Assembly: GCA_039931615.1 (NCBI GenBank)
Contig: JBDTRR010000002.1
Span: forward strand, 62,001-126,000
DNA from: JAHFUI01 sp039931615
GTDB lineage: Bacteria; Acidobacteriota; Vicinamibacteria; Vicinamibacterales; CAVVIG01
Direction of reading: 5' to 3'
Length of the DNA stretch: 64,000 nucleotides
The notes under the pieces: model-generated
What the model saw: the letters and a program-made list of their open reading frames with translations, nothing else
Database searches by the model: none
Told to the model about the DNA's origin: nothing
Position numbers and translations under genes: made by a program
In this document: positions 1-8,832 of the stretch, piece after piece
How the letters are laid out: every line of letters begins with the position of its first letter
Numbering within the stretch: the stretch's first letter is position 1

Positions 1-873
1 ACCGGCAAGATGATCGATCCGGACCTCAAGCCGATCTACACCGACGAAGTGTTGATCGGCTACGCCACCCCGGTCGCCGATCTCTACAGCGTCGACGTGT
101 TCTTCATGACCCGGCGGATGAACAACTTCATCGAGGACGTACCGTCGCGAATGAACGGCACGGCCCCCGACAGCGGACCGTTCGTCGCGGTCAATCTGCC
201 GTGCGCCCGCTTCGCCGCCTGTCGATCGGCGGACGCCCGGCGCACCTACCGGGCGGTGACCGTCGACCTGCGGCGGCGCCTCGCCAGCGGCTGGATGAGC
301 GATGTCAGCTACACCTGGAGCCGGTTCGAGGGCAATTACGATCTCGACTACTCGCCGGGATCGGTCTTCAACACCTCGTCGTTCATCCAGGACGGCCCGG
401 GGACGAACGTCGAGGATCCGAACCGATTCGGTCCGCTGCTGGAAGATCGGCCGCACGTGTTCAAGGTCTTCAGCTCCTACACGGCGACCAGCCGCCTGAC
501 CGCATCCGGCTACCTCCGGGTGCAGAGCGGCACGCCGTGGGCGGCGCGCGGCCGCGACTGGGCGGGCGCGACACTGAATTATCTGGAGCCGGCTGGCAGC
601 CACCGCAATCCGACCTGGGCGAACCTCGATCTGATGACCGCCTACCGCCTGCCCCTCAATGGGCGGACCAGCGTCTCGATCGAAGCGCGTCTGCTGAATG
701 TCTTCGACAACCAGACCCGGCTGTCGACCGACGCGCAGCAGTACCTCGATCTGCGCACCACGCCGGCGCCGCCGTACTTCGAACCCTACCAGCAGCTCAA
801 TCCATTCTTCGCGGCCGGCAGCGGCTTCGCGCCGCCGCGGCGCCTCTACATCGCCGCGGTCGCCAGTTTCTAG
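1..873 (+). CDS. TonB-dependent receptor, Oar-like, C-terminal part (5' end outside window)
   Basis: The reading frame is open from base 1, so the gene starts upstream of the window; about 290 residues are seen. They show alternating aromatic and polar strands, a DRPHVFK segment, YLRVQSGTPW and LLNVFDNQ stretches, and the final residues RRLYIAAVASF. A terminal Phe after a beta-strand is the outer-membrane barrel insertion signal. The DRPHVFKVFSSY...YLRVQSGTPW order is typical of the large Oar-like receptors with an N-terminal carboxypeptidase-like domain that abound in Acidobacteriota. The likely role is TonB-powered uptake through the outer membrane of an unknown substrate. The plug and regulatory domain are not visible, so the substrate cannot be guessed. 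Confidence 0.85.
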   Translation, partial: TGKMIDPDLKPIYTDEVLIGYATPVADLYSVDVFFMTRRMNNFIEDVPSRMNGTAPDSGPFVAVNLPCARFAACRSADARRTYRAVTVDLRRRLASGWMSDVSYTWSRFEGNYDLDYSPGSVFNTSSFIQDGPGTNVEDPNRFGPLLEDRPHVFKVFSSYTATSRLTASGYLRVQSGTPWAARGRDWAGATLNYLEPAGSHRNPTWANLDLMTAYRLPLNGRTSVSIEARLLNVFDNQTRLSTDAQQYLDLRTTPAPPYFEPYQQLNPFFAAGSGFAPPRRLYIAAVASF

Positions 874-1298
874 GCCTTCCTTCTGTCCGTACTGTCCGCC
901 TTCCGCCTTCGCCAGGGCTTCGGCGGACCGCCGTCGCTTCTCCCCCTCGTACGTGGGATCCGGCTTCAGCAGGATTAATCCGTAGTCCGACTAAAGTCGG
1001 ACGCCACGTACGATTCTGGAATGCCAGGTGTTTTCCCACCTCCAACCTGATCCCGGCCACTACCTGCAACGCCAGCTGATCGAGGGAGACTTTCCTGGCG
1101 TGGTGTACCTGCGGAAGGCGATCGCCTCCGGCGGGGCTGGCCTGTACACGTCTCGCGATTGCGGCGTTACTAGGAAAGCGAGCCAAGCTGCAGAACGCGC
1201 GACGGAACGGGAACGGCACACGCCGACCCCGTGCATTCCGAACGGGGGCATGACGCCCCTCCGGTTCTGACGGCACGCCCGCACCAAGGAGACGCATC
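874..1298. other. Gene-free spacer with a composite palindromic repeat
   Basis: There is no convincing gene in this 425-base gap. Open frames here (for example an 80-residue one at 1028-1270) lack a ribosome-binding site and recognisable composition. The left part (945-1019) is a copy of the dispersed two-hairpin repeat listed separately. The last 15 bases hold the AAGGAG ribosome-binding site of the next gene. Confidence 0.6.
945..1019 (-). repeat. Composite two-hairpin repeat, copy 1
   Basis: Reading the minus strand, the element runs CGTACGTGGC, then the hairpin GTCCGACTTTAGTCGGAC, then TACGGATTA, then an imperfect second hairpin (ATCCTGCTGAAGCCGGAT), then CCCACGTACG. The outer CGTACGTGG and CCACGTACG are inverted repeats of each other. 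It is nearly identical to copy 2 at 3839-3916 in the opposite orientation. The second hairpin has one mismatch (CTGC/GCCG) compared with the other copies. Confidence 0.85.
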
Positions 1299-2018
1299 AT
1301 GTGTATCAAATCGTTGTCGCCGGAGGTCCGTGCCGATCGTCGCTCGCGCGTCGTTCACACGCTGCTGGCGATCGGCAGCGCGCTGCTGATCTCGCTGCCG
1401 TCGGCCGCATTCGCGCAGGCCCAGACGGCGTGCGGACCGGAAGTGAAGGAGGAAGTCGCCAAGCTGGTCGCCAGCCTGGAGGGCGCCACCGACGCCGCCA
1501 AGGTGGCAACCGAGTACGACATCTACAAGGCGTTCCAGTACTGCGGGGAACAGGACAAGGTGCTGGTTCCGACGACCTTCGCCGCGGCCGCGCGTGAGTG
1601 TGGAGCGAGCGTCTCCAATCTCGGCAGCCTCTTCTACGAGCAGATGAGCTGCGTCGGCTACGACCCGCAGCGCCGGCAGTTCGCCGCCCCGATCACGATC
1701 AAGCAGCCGTTCGGCTTCGGCGGCGCGCCGCTGCCCGGCAGCCGCGAGCACGTGCTCCACTGCGTCGCCGACGCCGGCGGCACGCTGGTCCCGGTCGGTC
1801 GGGACAGCGTGCACCTGGCCAACTCCCCGGATCAGCGGCCGACCTGGCAGTTCGCGGTGATCGTCAACGCCAACCAGAACCTGACGACGATCTATCCGAT
1901 GAGCGGTCAGACCCGCCGCGCCCGCTCGATCCTGTCCTGGGCGCTGACGCCGACCGACTGCAACTACACGCCAATCTGGGGGAACGCGCTGAACTACCGC
2001 ATCCGGCTCGATCAGTAG
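1299..2018 (+). CDS. Secreted protein of unknown function
   Basis: A 239-residue protein. A strong ribosome-binding site (AAGGAG) lies 8 bases before the ATG. Residues 1-40 form a basic, then hydrophobic signal peptide ending at about SAAFAQA, so the protein is exported. The mature part begins with a short helical segment and then a mixed beta region with four cysteines in two clusters (ACGPE, QYCGE, ECGAS, SCVGYD, HCVAD, DCNY), which suggests disulfides in the periplasm. I do not recognise the family. It stands alone between a repeat-bearing spacer and a small membrane gene on the same strand. Confidence 0.75.
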   Translation: MCIKSLSPEVRADRRSRVVHTLLAIGSALLISLPSAAFAQAQTACGPEVKEEVAKLVASLEGATDAAKVATEYDIYKAFQYCGEQDKVLVPTTFAAAARECGASVSNLGSLFYEQMSCVGYDPQRRQFAAPITIKQPFGFGGAPLPGSREHVLHCVADAGGTLVPVGRDSVHLANSPDQRPTWQFAVIVNANQNLTTIYPMSGQTRRARSILSWALTPTDCNYTPIWGNALNYRIRLDQ

Positions 2019-2196
2019 GGCCTTGGCGAGAACGAGAGGCCGTGGTGGGTCGAGACGCCCACCCGACCGGGCGAACAGCCAGACTCCCGGTTCATGTCGG
2101 GGGGAACCGTCGCCGCGCGGTTCCCCCAGGCATCCTTCGCACGTCACGCGCACAGCGCCGGCTGAACCTATTCGGGCGGCAACCGTATTTCCAAGT

Positions 2197-2397
2197 ATGG
2201 TGAAGTTCCTCCTCTGGTGCATCCTCCTCGTCGTCTGCTGGCCGCTCGCACTGATCGCCATCATCGCCTACCCGCTGATCTGGATCCTGCTGCTGCCGTT
2301 CCGACTGCTGGGGATTGCCGTCGACGGCGTGTTCGGCCTGCTGCGCGGCATCGTCATGCTGCCGGTCAGGATGGTCGGCGGGCCGAGGGCCCTGTAG
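2197..2397 (+). CDS. Small membrane protein (66 residues)
   Basis: Starts at the internal ATG at 2197; the longer open frame upstream has no protein-like composition. The product is almost wholly hydrophobic: a first membrane helix (about residues 4-24) and a second long one (about 26-55), with a short basic tail ending GGPRAL. Small proteins of this type, with repeated LLLPFRLLGIAV-like segments, recur in Acidobacteriota as unnamed conserved proteins; that similarity is from memory. The stop is only 14 bases before the next start, so it may share a transcript with the SDR gene. Function unknown. Confidence 0.6.
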   Translation: MVKFLLWCILLVVCWPLALIAIIAYPLIWILLLPFRLLGIAVDGVFGLLRGIVMLPVRMVGGPRAL

Positions 2398-2411
2398 TAC
2401 AGTCGCCGGCC

Positions 2412-3186
2412 ATGAATCTCACCGGCCGGGTCGCAGTGGTAACAGGCGGGACCAGAGGCGTCGGACGCGAGCTCGCGCAGCACGGCGCGCGGGTCTTCGG
2501 TGACCGGCCGATCGGCGCCGGATCCCCAGCCTCTCGATCCCCTGATCACCGGCATCCGCTGCGATCATCGCAACGACGTCCAGGTGGAAGCGGCCTTCGA
2601 GCTGATCGCCCGCGAGACCAGCGCGATCGACATCCTTGTCAACAATGTGTGGGGCGGCTACGAGCGCATGATTGTCGACGGCGAGTTCACCTGGTCCCGG
2701 CCGTTCTGGGAGCAGCCGCTCTGGCGTTGGGACGCGATGTTCAGCGCCGGGGTGCGCGCCCACTACCAGGCCAGCCAGCTGGCGGCGCGGACGATGGTGG
2801 CCCAGGGGCGGGGACTGATCGTGAACATCTCGTTCTGGGCCGCCCAGAAGCACGTCGGCAATGTCGCCTACGGGGTGTCGAAAGCCGCCACCGACAAGCT
2901 GACCGCCGACACAGCGGCCGAGCTGAAACACCACGGGGTGTCGGTCGTGTCGCTCTACCCAGGGCTGGTCCGCACCGAAAGCGTGATGGCGGCGGCACAA
3001 TGGCTCGACCTGAGCAACTCCGAATCGCCCGAGTTCATTGGTCGGGCCGTCGTCGGCCTCGCGACAGATCCCGAGGTGCTGCGGCACACGGGACACGTCC
3101 TGGTGGCCGCCGATTTCGCGAAGGAGTACGGCTACACCGACATCGACGGCAAGACGCCCCGTCCGTTGACGCTCGCCGACATCTGA
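2412..3186 (+). pseudogene. Short-chain dehydrogenase (DHRS1-like), frameshifted near codon 29
   Basis: The first 29 codons from ATG 2412 encode the start of an SDR, VAVVTGGTRGVGREL, with the TGxxxGxG NAD(P)-binding motif. At about 2499 the frame changes: the continuation, VTGRSAPDPQ and onward to the stop at 3186, is in the next frame. Removing one G from the GG at 2499-2500 would join F with VTGRS exactly as expected. The rest is intact: LVNNVWGGYE, NISFWAA, the YGVSK catalytic Tyr/Lys and PGLVRTES, closely matching DHRS1-like SDRs. About three residues also seem missing after GVGR compared with relatives. It is either a recently broken gene or a sequencing error; the second frame alone would lack the cofactor site. 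Confidence 0.8.
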
Positions 3187-3281
3187 TCCGTCAAGTCGAG
3201 GCGTCGTCCCCTGCGCCTGTCACGTTCTGGAGAAATCACGCGGCCGCGAATTCGTCATGGATAACCGGCTGGAGGTCCTCG

Positions 3282-3821
3282 ATGTCGGTGTTTACGAATC
3301 CGTCCAATGGCGCCGCGGAGCATGCCGCGGCTTACATCAGTGCCGTGCTGGGGTTGCCAGGAGACCGTGACCCGGTCGCGGTGCTGCGCGAGACGCTGAC
3401 CGCATTGCCCGCAGCGATCGAAGGGCTGTCGTTGCCACAGCTGCGCCAGCCGGAACAGCCGGGCAAGTGGTCGATTGCCCAGACCCTGCAGCATCTCGCC
3501 GATTCGGAGATCGTCTCAGCCTGGCGCATCCGCCTGATCCTCGGCCAGGATCGGCCGCAACTCACTGGCTACGACCAGGATCTGTGGGCGGAGCGGCTCC
3601 ATTACGAGGAGGCGGATCCGATGGCAGCGATCGAGCTGTTCGCGGTGGTTCGTCGCGCCAACCTGCGGCTGGTCGAGGCGGCGTCGCCGGCCGACCTGAA
3701 GCGCAGCGGCGTCCACGCCGAGCGCGGCGACGAGAGCGTTGAGCATCTGCGCGGGCTCTGTGCCGGCCACGACCTGCTCCACCTGCGCCAGATCGCGCGT
3801 ATCCGCCATGCTATCGAGTGA
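3282..3821 (+). CDS. DinB-family protein
   Basis: A 179-residue protein; the ATG at 3282 follows GGAGG with 9-10 bases spacing, and the open frame before it is not protein-like. It reads as a four-helix DinB/YfiT bundle: KWSIAQTLQHLADSE in the second helix and CAGHDLLHLRQI near the end carry the histidines that usually bind a divalent metal. Family members act as thiol-dependent metal transferases or detoxification enzymes, but most have no proven substrate. It sits alone between the frameshifted SDR gene and a repeat. Cytoplasmic; no signal peptide. Confidence 0.8.
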   Translation: MSVFTNPSNGAAEHAAAYISAVLGLPGDRDPVAVLRETLTALPAAIEGLSLPQLRQPEQPGKWSIAQTLQHLADSEIVSAWRIRLILGQDRPQLTGYDQDLWAERLHYEEADPMAAIELFAVVRRANLRLVEAASPADLKRSGVHAERGDESVEHLRGLCAGHDLLHLRQIARIRHAIE

Positions 3822-3838
3822 CGGGAAATGACTCCCGA

Positions 3839-3916
3839 CCAGAATAGTATGTGGCGTCCGACTTTAGTCGGACTACGGATCAATCCGGCTGAAGCCGGAT
3901 CCCACGTACGAGGGGG
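3839..3916 (+). repeat. Composite two-hairpin repeat, copy 2
   Basis: Runs from a slightly altered left end (AGTATGTGGC) through the hairpin GTCCGACTTTAGTCGGAC, TACGGATCA, the hairpin ATCCGGCTGAAGCCGGAT and the right end CCCACGTACG. It begins 18 bases after the DinB stop. It is the reverse-oriented twin of copy 1. Just before it, GGAAATGACTCCCGACC (3825-3841) resembles the second repeat type at 26611-26669. Confidence 0.85.
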
Positions 3917-4015
3917 CGTGCTATTCAGGCGTGCTGTGTCGCGGCGGCCCTGAAGGTCCGCACTACGCCGGTCGTAGTTCAGGCATTCAGGGCCTGCCGG
4001 AGTGGGGGCGGGGTT

Positions 4016-5668
<1,653 letters not shown>

Positions 5669-5675
5669 AACTCAC

Positions 5676-7865
5676 CTACACCGCGACGTCGACTGAATCC
5701 ATGCCGCGCTGCTGCCGTCTCAGGTCCTCGAGGTTCATCAGGATCGAATGGTTCGAGCGCAGCAGGTTCGCGATCACCTCGTCCCGCGGCCGCGCCGGAC
5801 GGCGGACCGCCCGCCGCTCCAGGAACGGCCACAACCGCTGGCGGATCGGCGCCGGCAGCACGCCTTCGAGGTACTCGAGCGCGGTGCCCTGCAGGTGCTC
5901 GTCGTCGGTGTGCAGGCTGCGAAACGCAATCTGCAGCGGCTCGCGCTGCAGCACCAGCGACAGCAGCGTGAAGACGTGGGCCAGGCTCTCGCCCGCCCGG
6001 TCGCGGACGAACGCGTCGAGCGGCGAGACGCTGGCGACGCCATCGAGCAGCCGGCGGCTTTCCCATACCGGACGGCCGACCGCGACCTCCTTGAGCACGA
6101 CTTCGAAGATCCGGCCGCTGTCGATGCTGATCCGCGGATTCTTCTCGACGATGGCGGCGAGCGATCGGGCAGCCTGGCAGCGGACGTCGAACCTGAGGTC
6201 GTCGAGCGCGAGCACCAGGCCGTCCGCGGCGCGCTGCGAGACGCAGACCGAGAAGACGCGCGCCAGGCGGCGGCGGACGGCAAACTCCTGATTCGGATCG
6301 ATCAGGGCGTCGACCAGCTGGCCGATCCGCTCCTCCGCCACCTTGCGGAGCGCAAACATCGCGTGATCGGCGACCGGATCCCAGGCCAGCAGCGGAATCG
6401 CATGCGGAACCAGGCAGGGCGCCAGTCCTTCCGGCCGCGACAGCACCGCCACCACGTCGTCGCGGTTGCGCGAGCGCAGCGACAGAGTGTCCTGGATGTC
6501 GGGGTCGAGCAGAACGCTGGTGGCCCGGGCGTCGACCCGCAGCGCCGCTCCCTGCACGTTGGCGCTCCAGATGTTGCGCATCAGCGTCCGGTTCGAACCG
6601 TCCTCGACGAAGCCGTCGACGCTGCCGCCGCCGCGGTTGACCAGGCTGGTCTCGAGCGTGCCGATATAGCCGCGATTGAGGCGGCTGGCGGCGACAACAG
6701 CGCCGGCCGAGCAGACGATGGCCAGCCAGAGAATGGCCGACGACTGGACGGCGGGAAGCAGCACCACCGCGAGCCGCACCAGGCCGCCGCCGAAGGCGTC
6801 GCCCAGGCGATCGAACGCGACGTCGATTAGCGACTTGGCCGCCCGCTTCTCCGCCGCCGGAATCGGCGTATAGAACAGCTCGTAGCCGGCCCGGTAGAGC
6901 GAGCTGCGGAAGACCGACTCGCCGCCGCGCGCGGCGATCAGGCTGCCCAGGCCGGGCACGACCAGCCCGGCGAGGCTGCCGGCCAGCAGCGCCCAGGACG
7001 GCGTAGCCGCCGTCACGCCGAGGCCGAACCGTTCGAGGGCGGCGCGACTCGAAGACAGCTGCACGACGAAGGTGATGAGGCTGGTGGCGGCGTAATACAG
7101 GGCGAAGAAGCGAAGAAGATGGTCGCCTCGGCCGTAGGTCTGGAGGACCTGCGCCTTGAAGAGATAGTCGACCAGCGCGGCGCCCGTGGTGCCAAGCAGC
7201 ACCAGGGCCGCGAGATTGCGCAGATACGGCGCCTCCGCAATCACCCGCAGACCGGAGCGGGCCGGCGCCGCGGCGCGAGGGCCGTCGTCGATCGATTCCG
7301 GACCGCCCGCCCTCGGCGATTCCAGCGCCACCCGGCGCACCAGCCAGGCACTGAAAAACTGCAGGACGGCGAGAAACGGCAGCATCGCGGGGACGCCGAA
7401 CACTGCGGCAATCCGCTCCGCCAGCAGCGCACTCAGGAGACCGCCGAGCGTCCCGGCGCCGGCGATCTGGCCGAAGCGCTTCTTCGCCGTCCGGGGATCG
7501 AAGCGCTCGCTGGCGATCAGCCAGAAGCCTGAGGCGAGCAGCGGGCCCGCGCCGGAGACATGGAGGTAGATGACCACCGCGGCGACCGTCGGCGACGAGG
7601 GGCGGAAGAGCCATTCGCCGAGGAACAGGACACCGCTGGCGACGAAGGATGCCGGCACCAGGGTGGCCGGGGCCATCCGGCGCCCGCCGCGCCCGTTGGC
7701 GGCCACCAGCAGGAGCGAGCAGACCGAGGTCGCGATCAGCATCGCCGGAAGCGCCGTGAAGTCCAGCGAGGTCAGAAACAGCGCATCGCGGGCGGCCTTG
7801 CCGCCGACGAACTGCGCCATCACGGCCGCCGCGCAAATCATCGTCGTCGCCATGGACCGGGTCAT
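5676..7865 (-). CDS. Multi-helix transporter-like protein with C-terminal HEAT-like domain
   Basis: A 729-residue protein. Residues 1 to about 400 hold some 10-12 membrane helices with MFS or ATP/ADP-carrier (Npt1)-like layout, including a KAARDALFL segment after the first helix and RFDPRTAKKRFGQIAGAG, a motif seen in nucleotide-transporter-like proteins. The last 300 residues are soluble and helical, with repeated patterns such as VRRRLARVFS, DVRCQAARSLA and LQGTALEYLEGVLP that look like HEAT repeats. Family members with this fusion are found in Acidobacteriota and relatives without proven function. A AGCAGGA site precedes the ATG. Its partner downstream is the Ser/Thr kinase, so a regulated or signal-coupled membrane function is possible. 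Confidence 0.7.
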   Translation of the reverse strand: MTRSMATTMICAAAVMAQFVGGKAARDALFLTSLDFTALPAMLIATSVCSLLLVAANGRGGRRMAPATLVPASFVASGVLFLGEWLFRPSSPTVAAVVIYLHVSGAGPLLASGFWLIASERFDPRTAKKRFGQIAGAGTLGGLLSALLAERIAAVFGVPAMLPFLAVLQFFSAWLVRRVALESPRAGGPESIDDGPRAAAPARSGLRVIAEAPYLRNLAALVLLGTTGAALVDYLFKAQVLQTYGRGDHLLRFFALYYAATSLITFVVQLSSSRAALERFGLGVTAATPSWALLAGSLAGLVVPGLGSLIAARGGESVFRSSLYRAGYELFYTPIPAAEKRAAKSLIDVAFDRLGDAFGGGLVRLAVVLLPAVQSSAILWLAIVCSAGAVVAASRLNRGYIGTLETSLVNRGGGSVDGFVEDGSNRTLMRNIWSANVQGAALRVDARATSVLLDPDIQDTLSLRSRNRDDVVAVLSRPEGLAPCLVPHAIPLLAWDPVADHAMFALRKVAEERIGQLVDALIDPNQEFAVRRRLARVFSVCVSQRAADGLVLALDDLRFDVRCQAARSLAAIVEKNPRISIDSGRIFEVVLKEVAVGRPVWESRRLLDGVASVSPLDAFVRDRAGESLAHVFTLLSLVLQREPLQIAFRSLHTDDEHLQGTALEYLEGVLPAPIRQRLWPFLERRAVRRPARPRDEVIANLLRSNHSILMNLEDLRRQQRGMDSVDVAV

Positions 7866-7941
7866 GTCCTGCTAACGCGACAAGGGGCGGAAAACCCCGC
7901 AACCGACCCGAAATTGGCCGTGATGACGCCGGACCCCACAT

Positions 7942-8009
7942 TCCAGACTCGTAGGTGGCGTGACTTTCGGGACAATCCGGCTGAAGCCGGATCCCACGTA
8001 CGAGGGGGG
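7942..8009 (+). repeat. Composite two-hairpin repeat, copy 3 (first hairpin damaged)
   Basis: This copy keeps the right half well: CAATCCGGCTGAAGCCGGAT followed by CCCACGTACGAGGGGG. In its left half the hairpin has decayed to GGCGTGACTTTCGGGAC. The right end directly joins the tandem array at 8010. Confidence 0.75.
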
Positions 8010-8145
8010 CAGAATCGACGTGGCGTCCGACTTCAGTCGGACTACGGATCAAGGCAGAATCGTACGTGGCGTCCGACTTCAGTCGGACTACGGATCAAGG
8101 CAGAATCGTACGTGGCGTCCGACTTCAGTCGGACTACGGATCAAC
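8010..8145 (+). repeat. Three tandem copies of a 46-base unit from the composite repeat
   Basis: Units at 8010-8054 (45 bases, one T missing), 8055-8100 (46) and 8101-8144 carry the same sequence: CAGAATCGTACGTGGC, the hairpin GTCCGACTTCAGTCGGAC, then TACGGATCAAGG. Each is the left half of the two-hairpin repeat. Near identity between units shows recent tandem duplication. The array ends 57 bases before the sigma factor start. Confidence 0.9.
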
Positions 8146-8201
8146 AGGGGCGACGTAGGAGGGTGCATCCCGACCTCGGCAGGTCGGGTAGACTCGCAGA
8201 G

Positions 8202-8750
8202 ATGACCACGAAGGGAGCCGGTTCGAAAGAGGAAGTGTTCCCGGTGATCTACGGCGAACTGCGCCGGGTGGCGCGCCGCTACCTTGGTCGGGAGCGGCGG
8301 AATCATACGCTGCAGCCGACGGCGCTGGTCAACGAGGCCTGGCTGCGCCTGCAGAACGACCGCGGCGCGCAGTGGCAGGGTCGCACGCATGGCCTGGCGC
8401 TGGCCGCGCAGGCGATGCGTCGTCTGCTTGTCGATCACGGCCGTCACCAGAAGCGCCAGAAACGCGGCGGCGGCGCTCAGAACGTGGTGCTGGACGATCT
8501 CATCAAGGCCGCCTCCACCGCCGCCGTGCCGATCGAGGACCTGCTGACCCTGGAGGCCGCGCTGACCCGGCTCGAAGCGATCGACCCGCGCGGCGCCCAG
8601 GTCGTCGTCCTCCGATTCTTTTCCGGCCTGTCTTCCCCGGAAGTCGCGGAACACCTCGGCGTGTCGGTGCGCACGGTGGAGAGCGACTGGACCCACGCGC
8701 GCGCCTGGCTCAAGCGCCAGATGTCGAACGGCGAGGGCGGAGAGTCTTGA
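8202..8750 (+). CDS. ECF sigma factor, TIGR02999 / ECF_sigma type
   Basis: A 182-residue protein; ATG 8202 is the first codon after the non-coding repeat region. Region 2 includes YGELRRVARRYL, HTLQPTALVNEAWLRL and AAQAMRRLLVDHGR; region 4 includes RFFSGLSSPEVAEHLGVSVRTVESDW, a helix-turn-helix for the -35 element. This is the ECF group common in Acidobacteriota and Planctomycetes, which has no anti-sigma gene nearby and is often linked to Ser/Thr kinases. The nearest kinase gene (5668) lies in the divergent operon across the repeat spacer, so a functional link is possible but not shown. The stop is immediately followed by an AT-rich word array. Confidence 0.9.
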   Translation: MTTKGAGSKEEVFPVIYGELRRVARRYLGRERRNHTLQPTALVNEAWLRLQNDRGAQWQGRTHGLALAAQAMRRLLVDHGRHQKRQKRGGGAQNVVLDDLIKAASTAAVPIEDLLTLEAALTRLEAIDPRGAQVVVLRFFSGLSSPEVAEHLGVSVRTVESDWTHARAWLKRQMSNGEGGES

Positions 8751-8821
8751 AATTAGGAATTAGGAATTAGAAATTAGAAATTTCCTAATTCATTCCTAAT
8801 TCGAAATTCATAATTCCTAAT
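8751..8821. repeat. AT-rich word array (AATTAGG / CCTAATT) between convergent genes
   Basis: A 71-base block of repeated AATTAGGAATTAG followed by its inverse, CCTAATTC ATTCCTAATTC and TAATTCCTAA. It starts at the base after the sigma factor stop and ends 11 bases before the stop of the convergent amidase gene. The left part can pair with the right part in a long AT stem. The composition is unlike the GC-rich surroundings. A two-way terminator is one possible role. Confidence 0.85.
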
Positions 8822-8832
8822 GTCCCGCATCC

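Larger units (their letters stand above)
7866..8201. other. Gene-free divergent spacer filled by palindromic repeats
   Basis: This 336-base gap separates the minus-strand transporter/kinase pair from the plus-strand sigma factor. Bases 7942-8145 are repeat elements (listed separately). Promoters for both directions should lie in the remaining 75 and 55 bases. A short inverted repeat CCGACCTCGGCAGGTCGG at 8170-8187 lies 15 bases before the sigma factor start. Confidence 0.55.

Noticed and set aside
1028..1270. 80-residue open frame after the first repeat
   Set aside because: No ribosome-binding site and no protein-like pattern.
3238..3255. NotI and EcoRI sites side by side (GCGGCCGCGAATTC), resembling a cloning adaptor
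   Set aside because: The match to an EcoRI-NotI adaptor is short, sits just before a real gene start without breaking it, and both words are plausible by chance in GC-rich DNA.
8010..8145. Three regularly spaced repeats as a CRISPR array
   Set aside because: Units are contiguous without unique spacers and each is a palindrome of a dispersed repeat; no cas gene is present.
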